A stretch of DNA of 49,857 bases from Balneolales bacterium (GCA_007131625.1 SLQC01000096.1:1-49857); one strand, 5' to 3'; shown: positions 1 to 9,177, counted from the first letter of the stretch. Notes: generated by a model from the sequence alone, not told the origin. Translations and numbers: made by a program.

Positions 1-110
1 CCCGAATGATATCCATTCTTTATTTTTATTTGCTATATTCAATCAGTTATATGTATTATTCAATTCATCGCTCTTACTCAAGAGTTATTTAACTGTAAGA
101 CTTGCAACAG

Positions 111-545
111 ATGAATTCATTACAAAAAGTTTTTCTCCTTTTTGTTGCAACATTGTTACTGGTTGCACTGGGAGTGGACCGTCATTCCAATCTTGAGAGC
201 TTTGTTGCGGAACCTGTTCAAAACTCGCCTCATAGTATATCTGTGAGATGGACGGTTGCCGATCCAAATCTGGTTTCTGAATTCGAATTGGAAAGGAGGA
301 TGGGCAATAACTCCACTCAGCGAATAAACGGCGGTTGCATAACCCAATCCGGCAATACATTTGAATGTGTGGATTCCGACCTTTTTAAAGTACAGTCAGA
401 ACAGAGTACCAGTACGGAGAACGTTACTTACATACTGCATGCCATAAACAGTGACGGTAGACACTTTTATGGCGAAACAGTTGTCGAGTACACCACCAAT
501 GCTGTTCGACGCACATGGGGCAGTATCAAATCGATGTTTCAATAG
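111..545 (+). CDS. Secreted fibronectin-III-like small protein
   Basis: This 144-residue protein has an N-terminal hydrophobic segment (about residues 3-20, KVFLLFVATLLLVALG) that can act as a signal peptide or anchor. A single beta-rich domain follows, with a pattern typical of fibronectin type III folds (SISVRWTV near the start, YILHAINSDG near the end). Two cysteines (in GGCIT and FECVD) could form a disulfide, consistent with export. The C-terminus is basic and aromatic (RRTWGSIKSMFQ). I chose ATG 111; a TTG at 102 is in frame but would add only three residues. It ends six bases before the PyrR-like gene, so the two are probably cotranscribed. The precise function is unknown and the domain call is by pattern only. 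Confidence 0.7.
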   Translation: MNSLQKVFLLFVATLLLVALGVDRHSNLESFVAEPVQNSPHSISVRWTVADPNLVSEFELERRMGNNSTQRINGGCITQSGNTFECVDSDLFKVQSEQSTSTENVTYILHAINSDGRHFYGETVVEYTTNAVRRTWGSIKSMFQ

Positions 546-551
546 ACTGTT

Positions 552-1082
552 TTGGCAGCACGCACATCCACCGATCACCTGTTGATGAGTTCATCCCGGA
601 TAAGCCGGACCATCACCAGAATAGCCTATCAGATTTATGAAGATACCCACGGTGTCGGAGAGCCCGTCATTTTCGGAATCGATGATCGCGGATTCAAACT
701 GGCCGGGATGCTATCCGATCGATTGTCGGAAATCTACCAAACTCCCATCCGCGCTCATGTTGTTCGGGTCATGACAGACTCATCGCAAGAGAATCAGTCG
801 AATTATGGGTCCGAACCCTTTCCAACAGTGAAGAATAAAAAGGTAGTCATTGTAGATGATGTCTTGTACAGTGGAAAAACCATGTACCATGCTTTACAGC
901 TTATTGCGAATCAGGATGGCCCCGAAGAGATCAAACTTGCCGCGCTCATCGACCGTGGACACCGACGTTATCCCGTGAATATTCAGTATCTCGGACTCTA
1001 TTGCCCGACCAAGTTAAAGGAGCATGTCCAATGCCGGTTTCTGGAAAATGGTGAACCGGATGGCGTCTGGTTGGAGCATTGA
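552..1082 (+). CDS. pyrR: PyrR-like bifunctional regulator / uracil phosphoribosyltransferase
   Basis: This is a type I phosphoribosyltransferase of 176 residues. The PRPP-binding loop is clear: VVIVDDVLYSGKTM (about residues 98-111), and ALIDRGHRRYPV near residue 132 is characteristic of PyrR. In the family PyrR has uracil phosphoribosyltransferase activity and, in many bacteria, binds pyr mRNA; no pyr genes or obvious attenuator are visible here, so only the enzyme role is supported. TTG 552 gives an N-terminus whose RTITRIAYQI aligns with the usual PyrR start region; ATG 585 is the alternative. The gene follows the FnIII-like gene by six bases. Confidence 0.85.
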   Translation: MAARTSTDHLLMSSSRISRTITRIAYQIYEDTHGVGEPVIFGIDDRGFKLAGMLSDRLSEIYQTPIRAHVVRVMTDSSQENQSNYGSEPFPTVKNKKVVIVDDVLYSGKTMYHALQLIANQDGPEEIKLAALIDRGHRRYPVNIQYLGLYCPTKLKEHVQCRFLENGEPDGVWLEH

Positions 1083-1250
1083 ATCACCAGAATAAACAAG
1101 AACGATTCCGGCGTTTATTTGCAACATTTTTGAGACCATCAGCCGAATCAGTATTTACTGCTTTCCTTCCCTTTGCTGATCGACCTCTAATCGCTTATCT
1201 TGATCCTCAGTTAGTGTCTAACAAGATCTCATTATATCATATAAATATTT

Positions 1251-1283
1251 CATCTGATATAAGAAATCAAACATTATAAACAT
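1251..1283 (+). repeat. 3'-end fragment of the structured intergenic repeat
   Basis: CATCTGATATAAG through TAAACAT matches the last third of the repeat units found at 41.4-41.7 kb and 44.3-44.5 kb. From 1273 to 1295 the sequence is identical to 41712-41734, covering the ATG of both downstream genes and their codons for MKRS. The rest of the spacer 1083-1250 shows no recognisable gene; a 66-codon open frame there (from TTG 1079) has no family features. Confidence 0.55.
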
Positions 1284-1384
1284 ATGAAACGATCAATTTT
1301 CCCGCTGCTCATTGCAGCGATACTGATCCATGCCCCTTTTTTACTTGCCCAAAACGCATCGCTGCCGGCCAACCGGAACCGGAT
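1284..1384 (+). other. Out-of-frame signal peptide of the first DUF3078 gene
   Basis: From ATG 1284 the frame encodes a textbook signal peptide, MKRSIFPLLIAAILIH then APFLLAQNASLPA, which then runs off into a stop-terminated tail. The mature protein continues in a different frame (AAGQPEPDVAPDD), entered somewhere near 1355-1370. A shift equivalent to one base missing or two extra joins them. Either the gene is broken, or this is an assembly or sequencing error. The paralogue at 2492 has its signal peptide in frame. Confidence 0.75.
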
Positions 1385-2173
1385 GTGGCCCCCGATGATA
1401 CGACTTACTGGGAATACAGCTTAAGAACCTCCTTAACCGGAACCCAGGCAAAGTATCAGAATTGGAGTCAGGGTGGGGTTGATAACGTGGCTATCCTGGC
1501 CGCAAGCGGATTCTCGGCTAAATATGCCAAAGAAATTTTTGCCTACAACCTGAACATCAATCTCGGGTACGGACAAACACGGCTCGGCGATGGTGATTTT
1601 ATCAAAAGCGATGACCAGATTCGAATTCGGAATCAGGTTCGGCGGCTGTTCCGCGACGAGCGATTCAGCACCATTTTCAATCTCAATTTCGAATCCCAAT
1701 TCACCGACGGGTTCGACAGAAACGTGCCGGATTCGGTAATTTCCGGTTTTTTTGCTCCGGCTTATCTGAGTCAGATTCTTGGCCTCAGTTATAATCCCGA
1801 TCGCCATTTGCGCTTCGAATCCGGTCTGGCAATGAAGCAGACATTTGTCAGAGATGTGGAACTTTCAACCCGGTACGGATTGCCCGAGGGTGATACATTT
1901 CGAAATGAAGCCGGTTTTTCCCTGCTGATCGGTTATGAACGTCGTATTATGGAAAGTATTTACTATGCCGGTTATGTGGAAACATTCACGAATGTGAACA
2001 AAAGTCTGACATCCACTGATGTCCTTTTTGTCAATGAAATAATCGGTAGAATCAACCGTTTTATCAGCGCAAATGTCGAGTTTGCCCTTGTCTATAATGA
2101 CGATATAATTGATGAGTTGCAGATTAAACAGATTATCTCGATGGGGTTTAATTACAGCTTTTTCGAAGAGTGA
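1385..2173 (+). CDS. DUF3078 family outer-membrane beta-barrel protein, copy 1 (frameshifted N-terminus)
   Basis: The protein resembles the Bacteroidota DUF3078 family: an exported beta-barrel with a conserved WEYSLRTSLTGTQAKYQNWSQ-like start, alternating aromatic strands and a C-terminus GFNYSFFEE. It is a clear paralogue of the gene at 2492: both share SQGG/AQGGxD, IRIRNQ, ERYGL-EGD-FRNEAGF, RIN and QIKQI blocks along the whole length. GTG 1385 is only the first start in this frame; the true start is probably ATG 1284 followed by a frameshift. Read from GTG the protein lacks a signal peptide and could not be exported. Function of the family is not established. A hairpin terminator follows at 2203. 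Confidence 0.75.
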   Translation: MAPDDTTYWEYSLRTSLTGTQAKYQNWSQGGVDNVAILAASGFSAKYAKEIFAYNLNINLGYGQTRLGDGDFIKSDDQIRIRNQVRRLFRDERFSTIFNLNFESQFTDGFDRNVPDSVISGFFAPAYLSQILGLSYNPDRHLRFESGLAMKQTFVRDVELSTRYGLPEGDTFRNEAGFSLLIGYERRIMESIYYAGYVETFTNVNKSLTSTDVLFVNEIIGRINRFISANVEFALVYNDDIIDELQIKQIISMGFNYSFFEE

Positions 2174-2202
2174 GCTTTGGAACAATCCGGAACGGATAGG
2201 TT

Positions 2203-2228
2203 GGTCTCCGGCCAGACCGGTTTTGTTT
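2203..2228 (+). terminator. Candidate intrinsic terminator after DUF3078 copy 1
   Basis: GGTCT (2203-2207) pairs with AGACC (2214-2218) across a CCGGCC loop, followed by GGTTTTGTTT. The stem is short. The rest of the 318-base spacer up to 2491 holds a small CAAGGC/GCCTTG hairpin near 2331 and no convincing gene. Confidence 0.4.
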
Positions 2229-2491
2229 GCAGGCTGACCGGTATTTCGTTTCCGGATTTTCATAATCACCCTGAAACTATTTCTGACAAATAACTACAGG
2301 AATTGTTATATTTTGGCTTAATTTGGAACAAGGCTGCCTTGTCATATTGATACGCCGGTAAACGGTCTTTAATTCATTGGTTATTAATATTAGTGGTGTG
2401 ATGGTTTCACCTGGTAATTATCATGACCGGCTCAAGGTATCAGGCCATCCGGAGGATTCTCTGATTATCAAAATTACCGAAAAGAAGTATT

Positions 2492-3379
2492 ATGATCATG
2501 TGCCGTTGGCATGCAATTATTATAGCAGTTATTTTCATTTTGATTGGGACGCAGTTGTCGTTTGCTCAGAAGCTGCCTATGCCTGAAGATGATTTGCTGA
2601 CGGTATCGGATGAGGACGGCACCTGGGACTTTTTGTTTCGATCCGGTTTCAATGGGTCTCAGGCTTATTACCGGGACTGGGCGCAGGGTGGTACCGACCG
2701 GATCGCCATAAGTGCTAATACCATCTTCAGGGGGCAATATATCGACGGTCCCTATCAGTATGGTCTTCGTATTGATCTCCGGTACGGCCGGACCCGTCAA
2801 AACCGCGACGCTTTTCGGAAAAGTGAAGATGTTATTCGGATCCGAAATCAGTTTCGCCGACGATTTAGTGACGAACGGTTCAGCCTGACTGGAAACATTA
2901 ATTTTGAAACGCAGTTTGACATAGGTTACGAAAGAGACCAGGAAACGGTTCGTTCCCGTTTTATGGCACCGGGTACGCTTACAGAAACAGCGGGTCTTTC
3001 CTATGATCCCGACAGATATCTTGAGACCACCGTCGGTATATCACTTCGACAGACGTTCATCAGAGATACGTCACTTTCGGAACGGTATGGTCTTAACGAA
3101 GGCGATTGGTTTCGCAATGAAGCAGGTTTTACCATTATTCTGAGATATGAACGGGACATCTGGGAAAATGTGAAATATACCGGCTATCTGGAAACATTCA
3201 GCAATCTCCAAAAGAGTATGCTCAACACCGATTTTGTAATGACCAATGAGCTGGTCGGCCGAATCAACAATTATCTGACCACCAATTTTGAATTTGCCCT
3301 TCAATATAACGACGACATTACCAAAGCACTGCAGATCAAACAGATTCTTTCGGTCGGATTCAGTTATACATTTATGTAA
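2492..3379 (+). CDS. DUF3078 family outer-membrane beta-barrel protein, copy 2
   Basis: This is the intact paralogue of the preceding gene, 295 residues. Residues 1-25 form a signal peptide ending FAQ (IIIAVIFILIGTQLSFAQ). The mature part has strongly alternating beta-strand character with family blocks shared with copy 1 (WAQGGTDRIA, VIRIRNQFRR, NEGDWFRNEAGF, ALQIKQIL) and ends in an aromatic strand FSYTFM, typical of barrels inserted into the outer membrane. ATG 2492 is preceded by AAAAGAAG, a fair ribosome site; ATG 2498 is an alternative. Function unknown. The tandem arrangement indicates local duplication. Confidence 0.85.
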   Translation: MIMCRWHAIIIAVIFILIGTQLSFAQKLPMPEDDLLTVSDEDGTWDFLFRSGFNGSQAYYRDWAQGGTDRIAISANTIFRGQYIDGPYQYGLRIDLRYGRTRQNRDAFRKSEDVIRIRNQFRRRFSDERFSLTGNINFETQFDIGYERDQETVRSRFMAPGTLTETAGLSYDPDRYLETTVGISLRQTFIRDTSLSERYGLNEGDWFRNEAGFTIILRYERDIWENVKYTGYLETFSNLQKSMLNTDFVMTNELVGRINNYLTTNFEFALQYNDDITKALQIKQILSVGFSYTFM

Positions 3380-3388
3380 TATCGACGG

Positions 3389-4975
3389 GTGATTGTTATG
3401 ATTCCCGAACGCTATGTCTCCAGACTCCGGATGCTGCTACCCGAACTGGAACACCGCATGTCCGTACTAACTGCGCCGGCTCGACATCACGGTAGAGTGT
3501 CCGGTGTGATTCCACAAGCTTCATTCACCGATTTACAGAATGATCCGGGCTCCCCGGATGGGCACCCCGACCCGCAAATTCAGAAGAGTACCACGAATTC
3601 TCATAACGAATCACAGCGGGACTTGGATACTCCGGATTTTTTGAATCCGGAACTTCTGGATACAGCTTTGAAGGAGCTGACCGGTCGTCTGGCACGGCAC
3701 TATCCGTTTCACCATCCCTGCTATGCAGGACAGATGCTCAAACCGCCGCACCCGGCGGCCTGGCTGGCCTATTCTCTTGCAATGACCATCAACCCCAATA
3801 ACCATGCACTGGATGGCGGACCTGAATCATCGTATATGGAAAAGGAGGTCGTGCAGGAGCTTCTTCGATTTTCCGGATTTCCAACGGAGGGAACAGGGCA
3901 TTTAACCAGCAGTGGGACGATTGCCAATCTGGAAGCGCTGTGGGTTGCCCGGGAGTTGCATCCCGACCGGCCCATCGGTATATCTTCCAATGCCCATTAT
4001 ACGCACAGCAGGATGTGCCGGCTGCTTCGTCACCCTTTTGTGGTCATTCCTGACGGTGCGGACGGGTTGCCTGATCCGGAGTTGTTCGATCCCGCAGGTC
4101 CACTCCCCGGTACGGTAGTCGTAACCCTCGGTACGACTGGCCTGGGCACGGTTGAACCGCTGCATCGCATTACAAAATGGGCAAAACGGAATGGGGTGAG
4201 GGTACATGTCGACGCTGCTTATGGCGGATTCTTTCACCTGATTCGCGGGTCGGGGTGGATCGATCCGGCTCCATGGGAGGCATTGCATCATGCCGACAGT
4301 ATCGTGATGGATCCGCATAAACATGGACTCCAGCCGTACGGATGCGGTTCGGTACTTTTTCAGGATGCCGGAGTACAGGGAATTTACAAACACGATTCTC
4401 CTTACACCTATTTTACATCGGACGAACTGCACCTGGGTGAGATTAGCCTGGAGTGTTCCAGGGCTGGTTCGTCAGCTATTGCTTTATGGTTTACATTGAA
4501 GGTACTTCCGCTTGATCCGATTGCGAAACAGGATGGGGATTATGATGTGGATGGTGAGGTGTTGCCGTCGACGGTCAAAACCGGAGCCGTATTTGGTCAA
4601 TCCATTTTACGTTGCAGGAGGGCTGCGTTGCAATTTTATAAAGCTCTTGCCGATTCCGGATCATATCGCCCTCTGCTCAAGCCGGATCTGGATATCGTAA
4701 CGTTTTTGCCACACACCAATGAAAAGTCTTACTCCGCTGTCAGTAGTCGGTCTGAAGCGATATTGAAACAGGGGATGTCGCCCGGTTCAGCGTATCCTCT
4801 CTTTCTCAGCACGCTGGAGGTTCCCGCCGGCCAGGCACAACGTCTGCTCCCGGATTACGAAGTCGATCGGGACCATGTGAATGTTCTGCGATCCGTACTG
4901 ATGAAACCGGAGCACCTGGATTTTCTCCCGGAACTGCAGCTGCGGTTGGATGGCCTATTTCACCAGACAGCATAG
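3389..4975 (+). CDS. Group II PLP-dependent amino-acid decarboxylase (glutamate/aromatic decarboxylase family)
   Basis: This 528-residue protein has the family landmarks in order: GGPESSYMEKEVVQELL (about 143-159), HLTSSGTIANLEAL (about 171-184), VVTLGTTGLGTVEPL (about 244-258), VHVDAAYGGFF with the cofactor aspartate D275, and SIVMDPHKHG with the Schiff-base lysine K311. Group II decarboxylases remove CO2 from glutamate, tyrosine, tryptophan or related substrates; the substrate cannot be told here. An insertion around residues 35-80 is low in complexity and rich in Pro, Asp and Ser. GTG 3389 is the first start; ATG 3398 three codons on is equally possible. It starts nine bases after the DUF3078 gene and may be cotranscribed. 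Confidence 0.85.
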   Translation: MIVMIPERYVSRLRMLLPELEHRMSVLTAPARHHGRVSGVIPQASFTDLQNDPGSPDGHPDPQIQKSTTNSHNESQRDLDTPDFLNPELLDTALKELTGRLARHYPFHHPCYAGQMLKPPHPAAWLAYSLAMTINPNNHALDGGPESSYMEKEVVQELLRFSGFPTEGTGHLTSSGTIANLEALWVARELHPDRPIGISSNAHYTHSRMCRLLRHPFVVIPDGADGLPDPELFDPAGPLPGTVVVTLGTTGLGTVEPLHRITKWAKRNGVRVHVDAAYGGFFHLIRGSGWIDPAPWEALHHADSIVMDPHKHGLQPYGCGSVLFQDAGVQGIYKHDSPYTYFTSDELHLGEISLECSRAGSSAIALWFTLKVLPLDPIAKQDGDYDVDGEVLPSTVKTGAVFGQSILRCRRAALQFYKALADSGSYRPLLKPDLDIVTFLPHTNEKSYSAVSSRSEAILKQGMSPGSAYPLFLSTLEVPAGQAQRLLPDYEVDRDHVNVLRSVLMKPEHLDFLPELQLRLDGLFHQTA

Positions 4976-5029
4976 ATATGCAGAGCGGGGACCGGAGGTG
5001 ATGTGATGCCCCGCCGGCCTGCTTATAGC

Positions 5030-5145
5030 ATCGCCTGCAATATAGAGTCGCTTGTGAAATTGAATCTCTTTTGCTTTCGTATCGCCTGCTATTTAGAATC
5101 GCTTGCGATATCATATCGCCTGCTATATAGAATTGCTTGCGATAA
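5030..5145 (+). repeat. Three imperfect copies of a 30-bp intergenic repeat
   Basis: Copies start at 5030, 5081 and 5115. The core reads ATCGCCTGCTAT-TAGAATCGCTTGCGAT with a few changes. In copies 2 and 3 the ends pair (TATCGC with GCGATA), so each can fold as a hairpin. It lies between the convergent decarboxylase and barrel genes. I did not find the sequence elsewhere in the window. Confidence 0.75.
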
Positions 5146-5175
5146 CCTGATTTTAAACAACGCGAAACTGCTGCA

Positions 5176-7209
5176 TCAGAAATCAAAAACCGCCCGGATC
5201 TCCAGGTTTGGATAAGTCCTTCGTAACGGTCTGCGCTCCTCCTGTCGAAAAGCCTCCGCCAGATCTTCCGGATAGGTTGTATAAAGCCGGCGATAAACTC
5301 GCTGCCGCTGTAGCCAGCCGCTGATAATCAACCGGTTGCCCGACAAAAAATCGAGATTGACATCGATGCTTGGCCCCAGTTGTCGGGTGATCTGTAAGCC
5401 GGGAGAAGGGATGCTCTGAAAGGTCTGTCGACCCTCGTCTATCTCGATTTCAGTGGTTATGATAGCTTGGGGCAGATAGTCGCGCCGCATGAAAAAACGA
5501 CCTCCCAAACCAATTCGGTGTCTGCCGGTCTGGTGAACGATCATCGCCTCCACATTATAGGTGACCAGTGTGTCGGTCGGTGTTTCCTGGAACGTATCCC
5601 AGTACAGCCGGCCGATGCGCAATTCGCTTCGGGACCCGCCGGTCTCCAGCCTCCAGTTCTCCGAAATTGTGACATCAATATCCGATCGCATGCCATATTC
5701 GCGGGAAGCCTGATCGTTTTTGGGACGGCCTTCCAGCTGGTAATCTTCGACCGTATAGTTGGCTCGAACCAAAAACGTATTCCGGATCTCAAGCCGGTCA
5801 AGCGGTTGCCAGCGAATCTGGGGGGAAAGCCGGATTGTGCGTCGCCAGTTATTTTCAATGCTTCGGACTGCGGACAGGTAGACATAGTGTGTCGCTTCTC
5901 CACCTGTTCTGACGGTCATGTCGAAGTACGGTGAAAAAATGTGCCGGGTTGTGAGGTTAATCAGATAGTTCAGTTCGTCCCGGTCATCCTGATTTATTAC
6001 CGGTGTGTCGTACCGCATGATGCCGGATTGAGCGCGAAAGCTTAACTCATGGCCGTCGGAAATCCGTATCCGGTTTTGTGTAAAAACCTCCAACCGGCTT
6101 TGATCGAAATTTGAGTTTCGAAGCACTTCGTTACGCCGGGTAATCTGGTCTTCAGGGTAGTCGCGGATGTTGATCAATCGCGAACCGCGATTGATATATG
6201 CAAAGTTCATTCCGACTGCAATACTGTTGCGCCGAAATTCGTAATCGGCATAAGTTCGTAAATGATTTTCGCTGCGCTGAGTTCTTGTGTCGAAAATGGG
6301 ATCATCCAACTCCTCATCGAGAGGCCTGCTCTCCACCGTTCTGATATTGTTGAGTGTGTACAGATCAATTGTGAATCCGATCGACTGAGTAATAGGTAAA
6401 TGAACCTGCAGGTCAAGAGCGGTGGTGTCGTTTCGTATGGATTCTATTATATTGGTAAGCCCCCGGTTAAAAAAACTGCTGGGCTGATAACTTTCCCGAC
6501 GGCCGCTTGAAAGAGAAAGGTCGGCCCGGATCTGAAATTCATCTTGCCGGTACCGGCTCCCGGTAAGAAATCTAAGGGTGGAATATTCTCGTGGACTGAT
6601 CCGCGCATAATGTGCTTCTGCTGATGGATGGAATACAAAATCACCGGTTTGGATCGGGCGGCTACGCGCAAGAAACAGGCCGGAAAAACCATGATCATGA
6701 TGGTCACTGCGGCGATCCGACATATAACCGCCCATTAGAGAGATCTCTATTTCCTCATGAGGGTTGTAGAGTATGCCTGCATGGCCCGAATTTTGCCGAA
6801 GGTTTGTGGTTGTAAAACTGTAGGATTGCGCTTCGCTCGTCAATGCCCATTCACTGTTAAGCCACTGTCGCAGTGATAGTCGAAGCTGGTTTTCATCCTG
6901 GATATTATGCGGGGAACCGTCTGATAAATAGAGACGCGACCGGAATTGATTGTCCAGTTGTAGTGAAAAATTGCCCTCTGTGAGGGAAATATTACCGTCA
7001 TACTGCCAGCGCATGGCGTCAAGTTGACGGTTGAAATGGGTCCCTCCTCCAATGGAAAAAGGAAATAATTGTGCCATTGAAAGGGCAGGAGTCAGGACAG
7101 GTATCAGCATGACCACGATTACCCATAGCCATCCCGGCCGGTGAATCCGGATGATGGCAGAGCGAATACGGACCCTGTGGACTTCTATCCTGTCAGGTTG
7201 CTGGAACAT
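5176..7209 (-). CDS. Putative outer-membrane beta-barrel protein
   Basis: The 677-residue product has a basic N-terminus and a hydrophobic stretch (WLWVIVVMLIPVLTPALSMAQ, about residues 28-48) ending in a plausible signal-peptidase site. From there to the end it consists of alternating polar/hydrophobic strands with aromatic girdle residues (for example ISLTEGNFSLQLDNQFRSRL, FTIDLYTLNNI), and it ends RAVFDF, the terminal phenylalanine typical of barrel proteins. No plug, TonB box or enzymatic motif is evident. I do not recognise a named family. It stands alone on the minus strand and is divergent from the RNA methyltransferase gene at 7300. Confidence 0.7.
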   Translation of the reverse strand: MFQQPDRIEVHRVRIRSAIIRIHRPGWLWVIVVMLIPVLTPALSMAQLFPFSIGGGTHFNRQLDAMRWQYDGNISLTEGNFSLQLDNQFRSRLYLSDGSPHNIQDENQLRLSLRQWLNSEWALTSEAQSYSFTTTNLRQNSGHAGILYNPHEEIEISLMGGYMSDRRSDHHDHGFSGLFLARSRPIQTGDFVFHPSAEAHYARISPREYSTLRFLTGSRYRQDEFQIRADLSLSSGRRESYQPSSFFNRGLTNIIESIRNDTTALDLQVHLPITQSIGFTIDLYTLNNIRTVESRPLDEELDDPIFDTRTQRSENHLRTYADYEFRRNSIAVGMNFAYINRGSRLINIRDYPEDQITRRNEVLRNSNFDQSRLEVFTQNRIRISDGHELSFRAQSGIMRYDTPVINQDDRDELNYLINLTTRHIFSPYFDMTVRTGGEATHYVYLSAVRSIENNWRRTIRLSPQIRWQPLDRLEIRNTFLVRANYTVEDYQLEGRPKNDQASREYGMRSDIDVTISENWRLETGGSRSELRIGRLYWDTFQETPTDTLVTYNVEAMIVHQTGRHRIGLGGRFFMRRDYLPQAIITTEIEIDEGRQTFQSIPSPGLQITRQLGPSIDVNLDFLSGNRLIISGWLQRQRVYRRLYTTYPEDLAEAFRQEERRPLRRTYPNLEIRAVFDF

Positions 7210-7299
7210 ACCGGTAATCTATTATGCCGAACGTCGAACTACAAATTTTGTAAAATACTTTTTTTAAACAGTTGAATAAATTTTGCTATACTTGGCGAT

Positions 7300-8115
7300 A
7301 TGATGTCCATTTCTCCTCTGTCCCGAAAACAGATCAAATCTGTAAAACTGCTTGGTAAACGGTCGGAAAGACACCGGCAGGGCCTTTTTATCGTCGAGGG
7401 AAAAAAAGCGGTTCAGCAGGTGACAGCTAACAGGGTGCTGTCGGTGGAGAGTCTGATCCTGGATGGGGAACTGACTGAAAAAAGTGATTTTCTGAAAAAA
7501 GTGAGCATAGTAGGCAGCGGGAGTGATGAAATACAGGTATTTTCCGTTCCGTCTCGGGTTTTTCGGCAGCTGACTGATACGGAGTCGACTCAGGGTGTGA
7601 TGGCTGTTTGCCGGATGCCCGCTCCCGTTAATGTACGAACTCTGCTGTCAGGTAACGGTATAATTCTGACGACTGACCATGTCCAGGATCCCGGGAATTT
7701 GGGTACGATGCTACGCACATCGGTCTGGTTCGGTTTGGCTGGAATTGTGGCATCTCCCGGAACTGTGGACCTGTTCCATCCCAAGGTAGTTCGCAGTACC
7801 GCCGGTGCGACCGGTGCATTGCCCTGGTTGGAGTCGAATCTTCCACAATTTCTCTCTGCGGCAACTGATGCTGGCTGGCGAGTTCATCTGTTGGATGCCG
7901 GTGCCGGTGCGCTATCATACACGAAAGTCCGTCCGACCGGCAGGGACATTATTGTCGTTGGAAATGAAGCTAATGGACTCGTTTCAGTACCGGCCGATGA
8001 AAACCGGCTTCGCCTGCGTATCGATCCTGTCGCTGAAACCGGTGTCGAAAGTCTTAACGTGTCGGTGGCTGCAGCAATTATTACAGCGCATTTCACGGCT
8101 TTTAAGCCGACATAA
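7300..8115 (+). CDS. SpoU/TrmH-family RNA 2'-O-methyltransferase
   Basis: SPOUT methyltransferase of 271 residues. The N-terminal substrate-binding domain contains LFIVEGKKAVQQ (29-40), usual for the TrmH/RlmB group. The knotted catalytic domain shows motif 1 DPGNLGTMLRT (130-140, with N133 and R139), motif 2 IVVGNEANGL (218-227) and motif 3 SLNVSVAAAI (251-260). Such enzymes methylate ribose 2'-OH in tRNA or rRNA using SAM; the exact target is not decidable by eye. ATG 7300 and 7303 are both possible starts. A CGGCTT/AAGCCG hairpin overlaps the end of the gene. Confidence 0.9.
   Translation: MMSISPLSRKQIKSVKLLGKRSERHRQGLFIVEGKKAVQQVTANRVLSVESLILDGELTEKSDFLKKVSIVGSGSDEIQVFSVPSRVFRQLTDTESTQGVMAVCRMPAPVNVRTLLSGNGIILTTDHVQDPGNLGTMLRTSVWFGLAGIVASPGTVDLFHPKVVRSTAGATGALPWLESNLPQFLSAATDAGWRVHLLDAGAGALSYTKVRPTGRDIIVVGNEANGLVSVPADENRLRLRIDPVAETGVESLNVSVAAAIITAHFTAFKPT
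8096..8109. terminator. Short hairpin at the convergent rRNA-methyltransferase/murI junction
   Basis: CGGCTT and AAGCCG pair with a two-base loop, at the end of the methyltransferase gene and 70 bases before the end of murI on the other strand. No clear T-run follows on either strand, so termination is only a possibility. Confidence 0.3.
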
Positions 8116-8178
8116 ATTCCGGTTTTATATCAGTTGCCGGTCACCATGAACTACGGGGAGATGCAACTGCCGTTCCGC

Positions 8179-9030
8179 TTACCCATCAAGAGTGACGATT
8201 TTCACTCGATTCAGTTTATGTCCCAGAAAGCGTTCTGCCAGATTTTTAAATCGCTGTGGTTTGTCGCTTACATAACAGTCGAACTTTCCTTTTGAGACAT
8301 CATTTCGTCTGTTTTGGCTGTCCAGATGTTCCCGGGCCATAACCGCGATGGAATCAGCAGAGTCGATAATGGTGAGATCGTCCCCCAGGACTTTACGAAT
8401 ACTCTCCTTGAAAAGCGGATAGTGGGTACACCCGAGAATCAGGGAATCCAGTTTTATATTTGAGAATTCGGCAAGGTAGGTCTTCAGTGTTTCGATTGCG
8501 ACAAGATTATCGATCCACCCCTCCTCGGCGAGAGGAACCAGCAACGGACAGGCGCGGGAATATACGCGGGCTTCGTAGTTCAGTTTTTTCAATGCCTGAT
8601 CATAGGCCCCGGACCCGATGGTTGCCAGTGTACCGATCACGCCTATCTGTCCGGTATGTGATGACTGGGCAACAGCGGCTTGTGCACCAGCTTCAATCAC
8701 ATCCAGAACCGGAATATTGCCACACCGCGTCTTTATCTCTTTTTGTGCAGCAGCAGCCACCGAGTTACAGGCAATCAACAGAATTTTGACATTTTTCCGG
8801 AGCAGAAAATCGGTGATTTGAAGAGCATATTGGCGGATGGTATCGGTTGATTTGATTCCATAAGGCACACGGGCTGTATCTCCGAAATAGATAATATGCT
8901 CGTTTGGAAGTGCATTCATTACCGACTTAACTACGGTAAGCCCGCCGATACCGGAATCAAAAATACCAATGGGTGATTCTTTTGTTGTAAATGATTTGTC
9001 TTTTGAGGATGGTTTTTTTATTGGTGTCAT
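8179..9030 (-). CDS. murI: Glutamate racemase
   Basis: This enzyme interconverts L- and D-glutamate, supplying D-Glu for peptidoglycan. From ATG 9030 the protein has 283 residues. The N-terminal signature GIFDSGIGGLTV (22-33) contains the conserved D25-S26. The two catalytic cysteines are visible in LLIACNSVAAAA (C88) and LILGCTHYPL (C201). The frame is open further upstream to 9126, but those 32 residues are not family-like; MTPIKKPSS at 9030 fits better. Cytoplasmic. It is convergent with the RNA methyltransferase. Confidence 0.93.
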   Translation of the reverse strand: MTPIKKPSSKDKSFTTKESPIGIFDSGIGGLTVVKSVMNALPNEHIIYFGDTARVPYGIKSTDTIRQYALQITDFLLRKNVKILLIACNSVAAAAQKEIKTRCGNIPVLDVIEAGAQAAVAQSSHTGQIGVIGTLATIGSGAYDQALKKLNYEARVYSRACPLLVPLAEEGWIDNLVAIETLKTYLAEFSNIKLDSLILGCTHYPLFKESIRKVLGDDLTIIDSADSIAVMAREHLDSQNRRNDVSKGKFDCYVSDKPQRFKNLAERFLGHKLNRVKIVTLDG

Positions 9031-9177
9031 GGCTGGATTATAATACAAGTCGAATGAGGGCAATCCAGAATAGCAACTTATCTGAACTTTGCAAAGTGTG
9101 ACTTTATCACCGTCTGTACACCTCAATTGACGAATCGTTCGGGTTGGTGAGGTATAGGAAACGACCGGCAGCGAGTC

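Noticed and set aside
1079..1279. 66-codon open frame after pyrR
   Set aside because: TTG start overlapping the pyrR stop, no domain or signal, and its end runs through the repeat fragment before the DUF3078 start.
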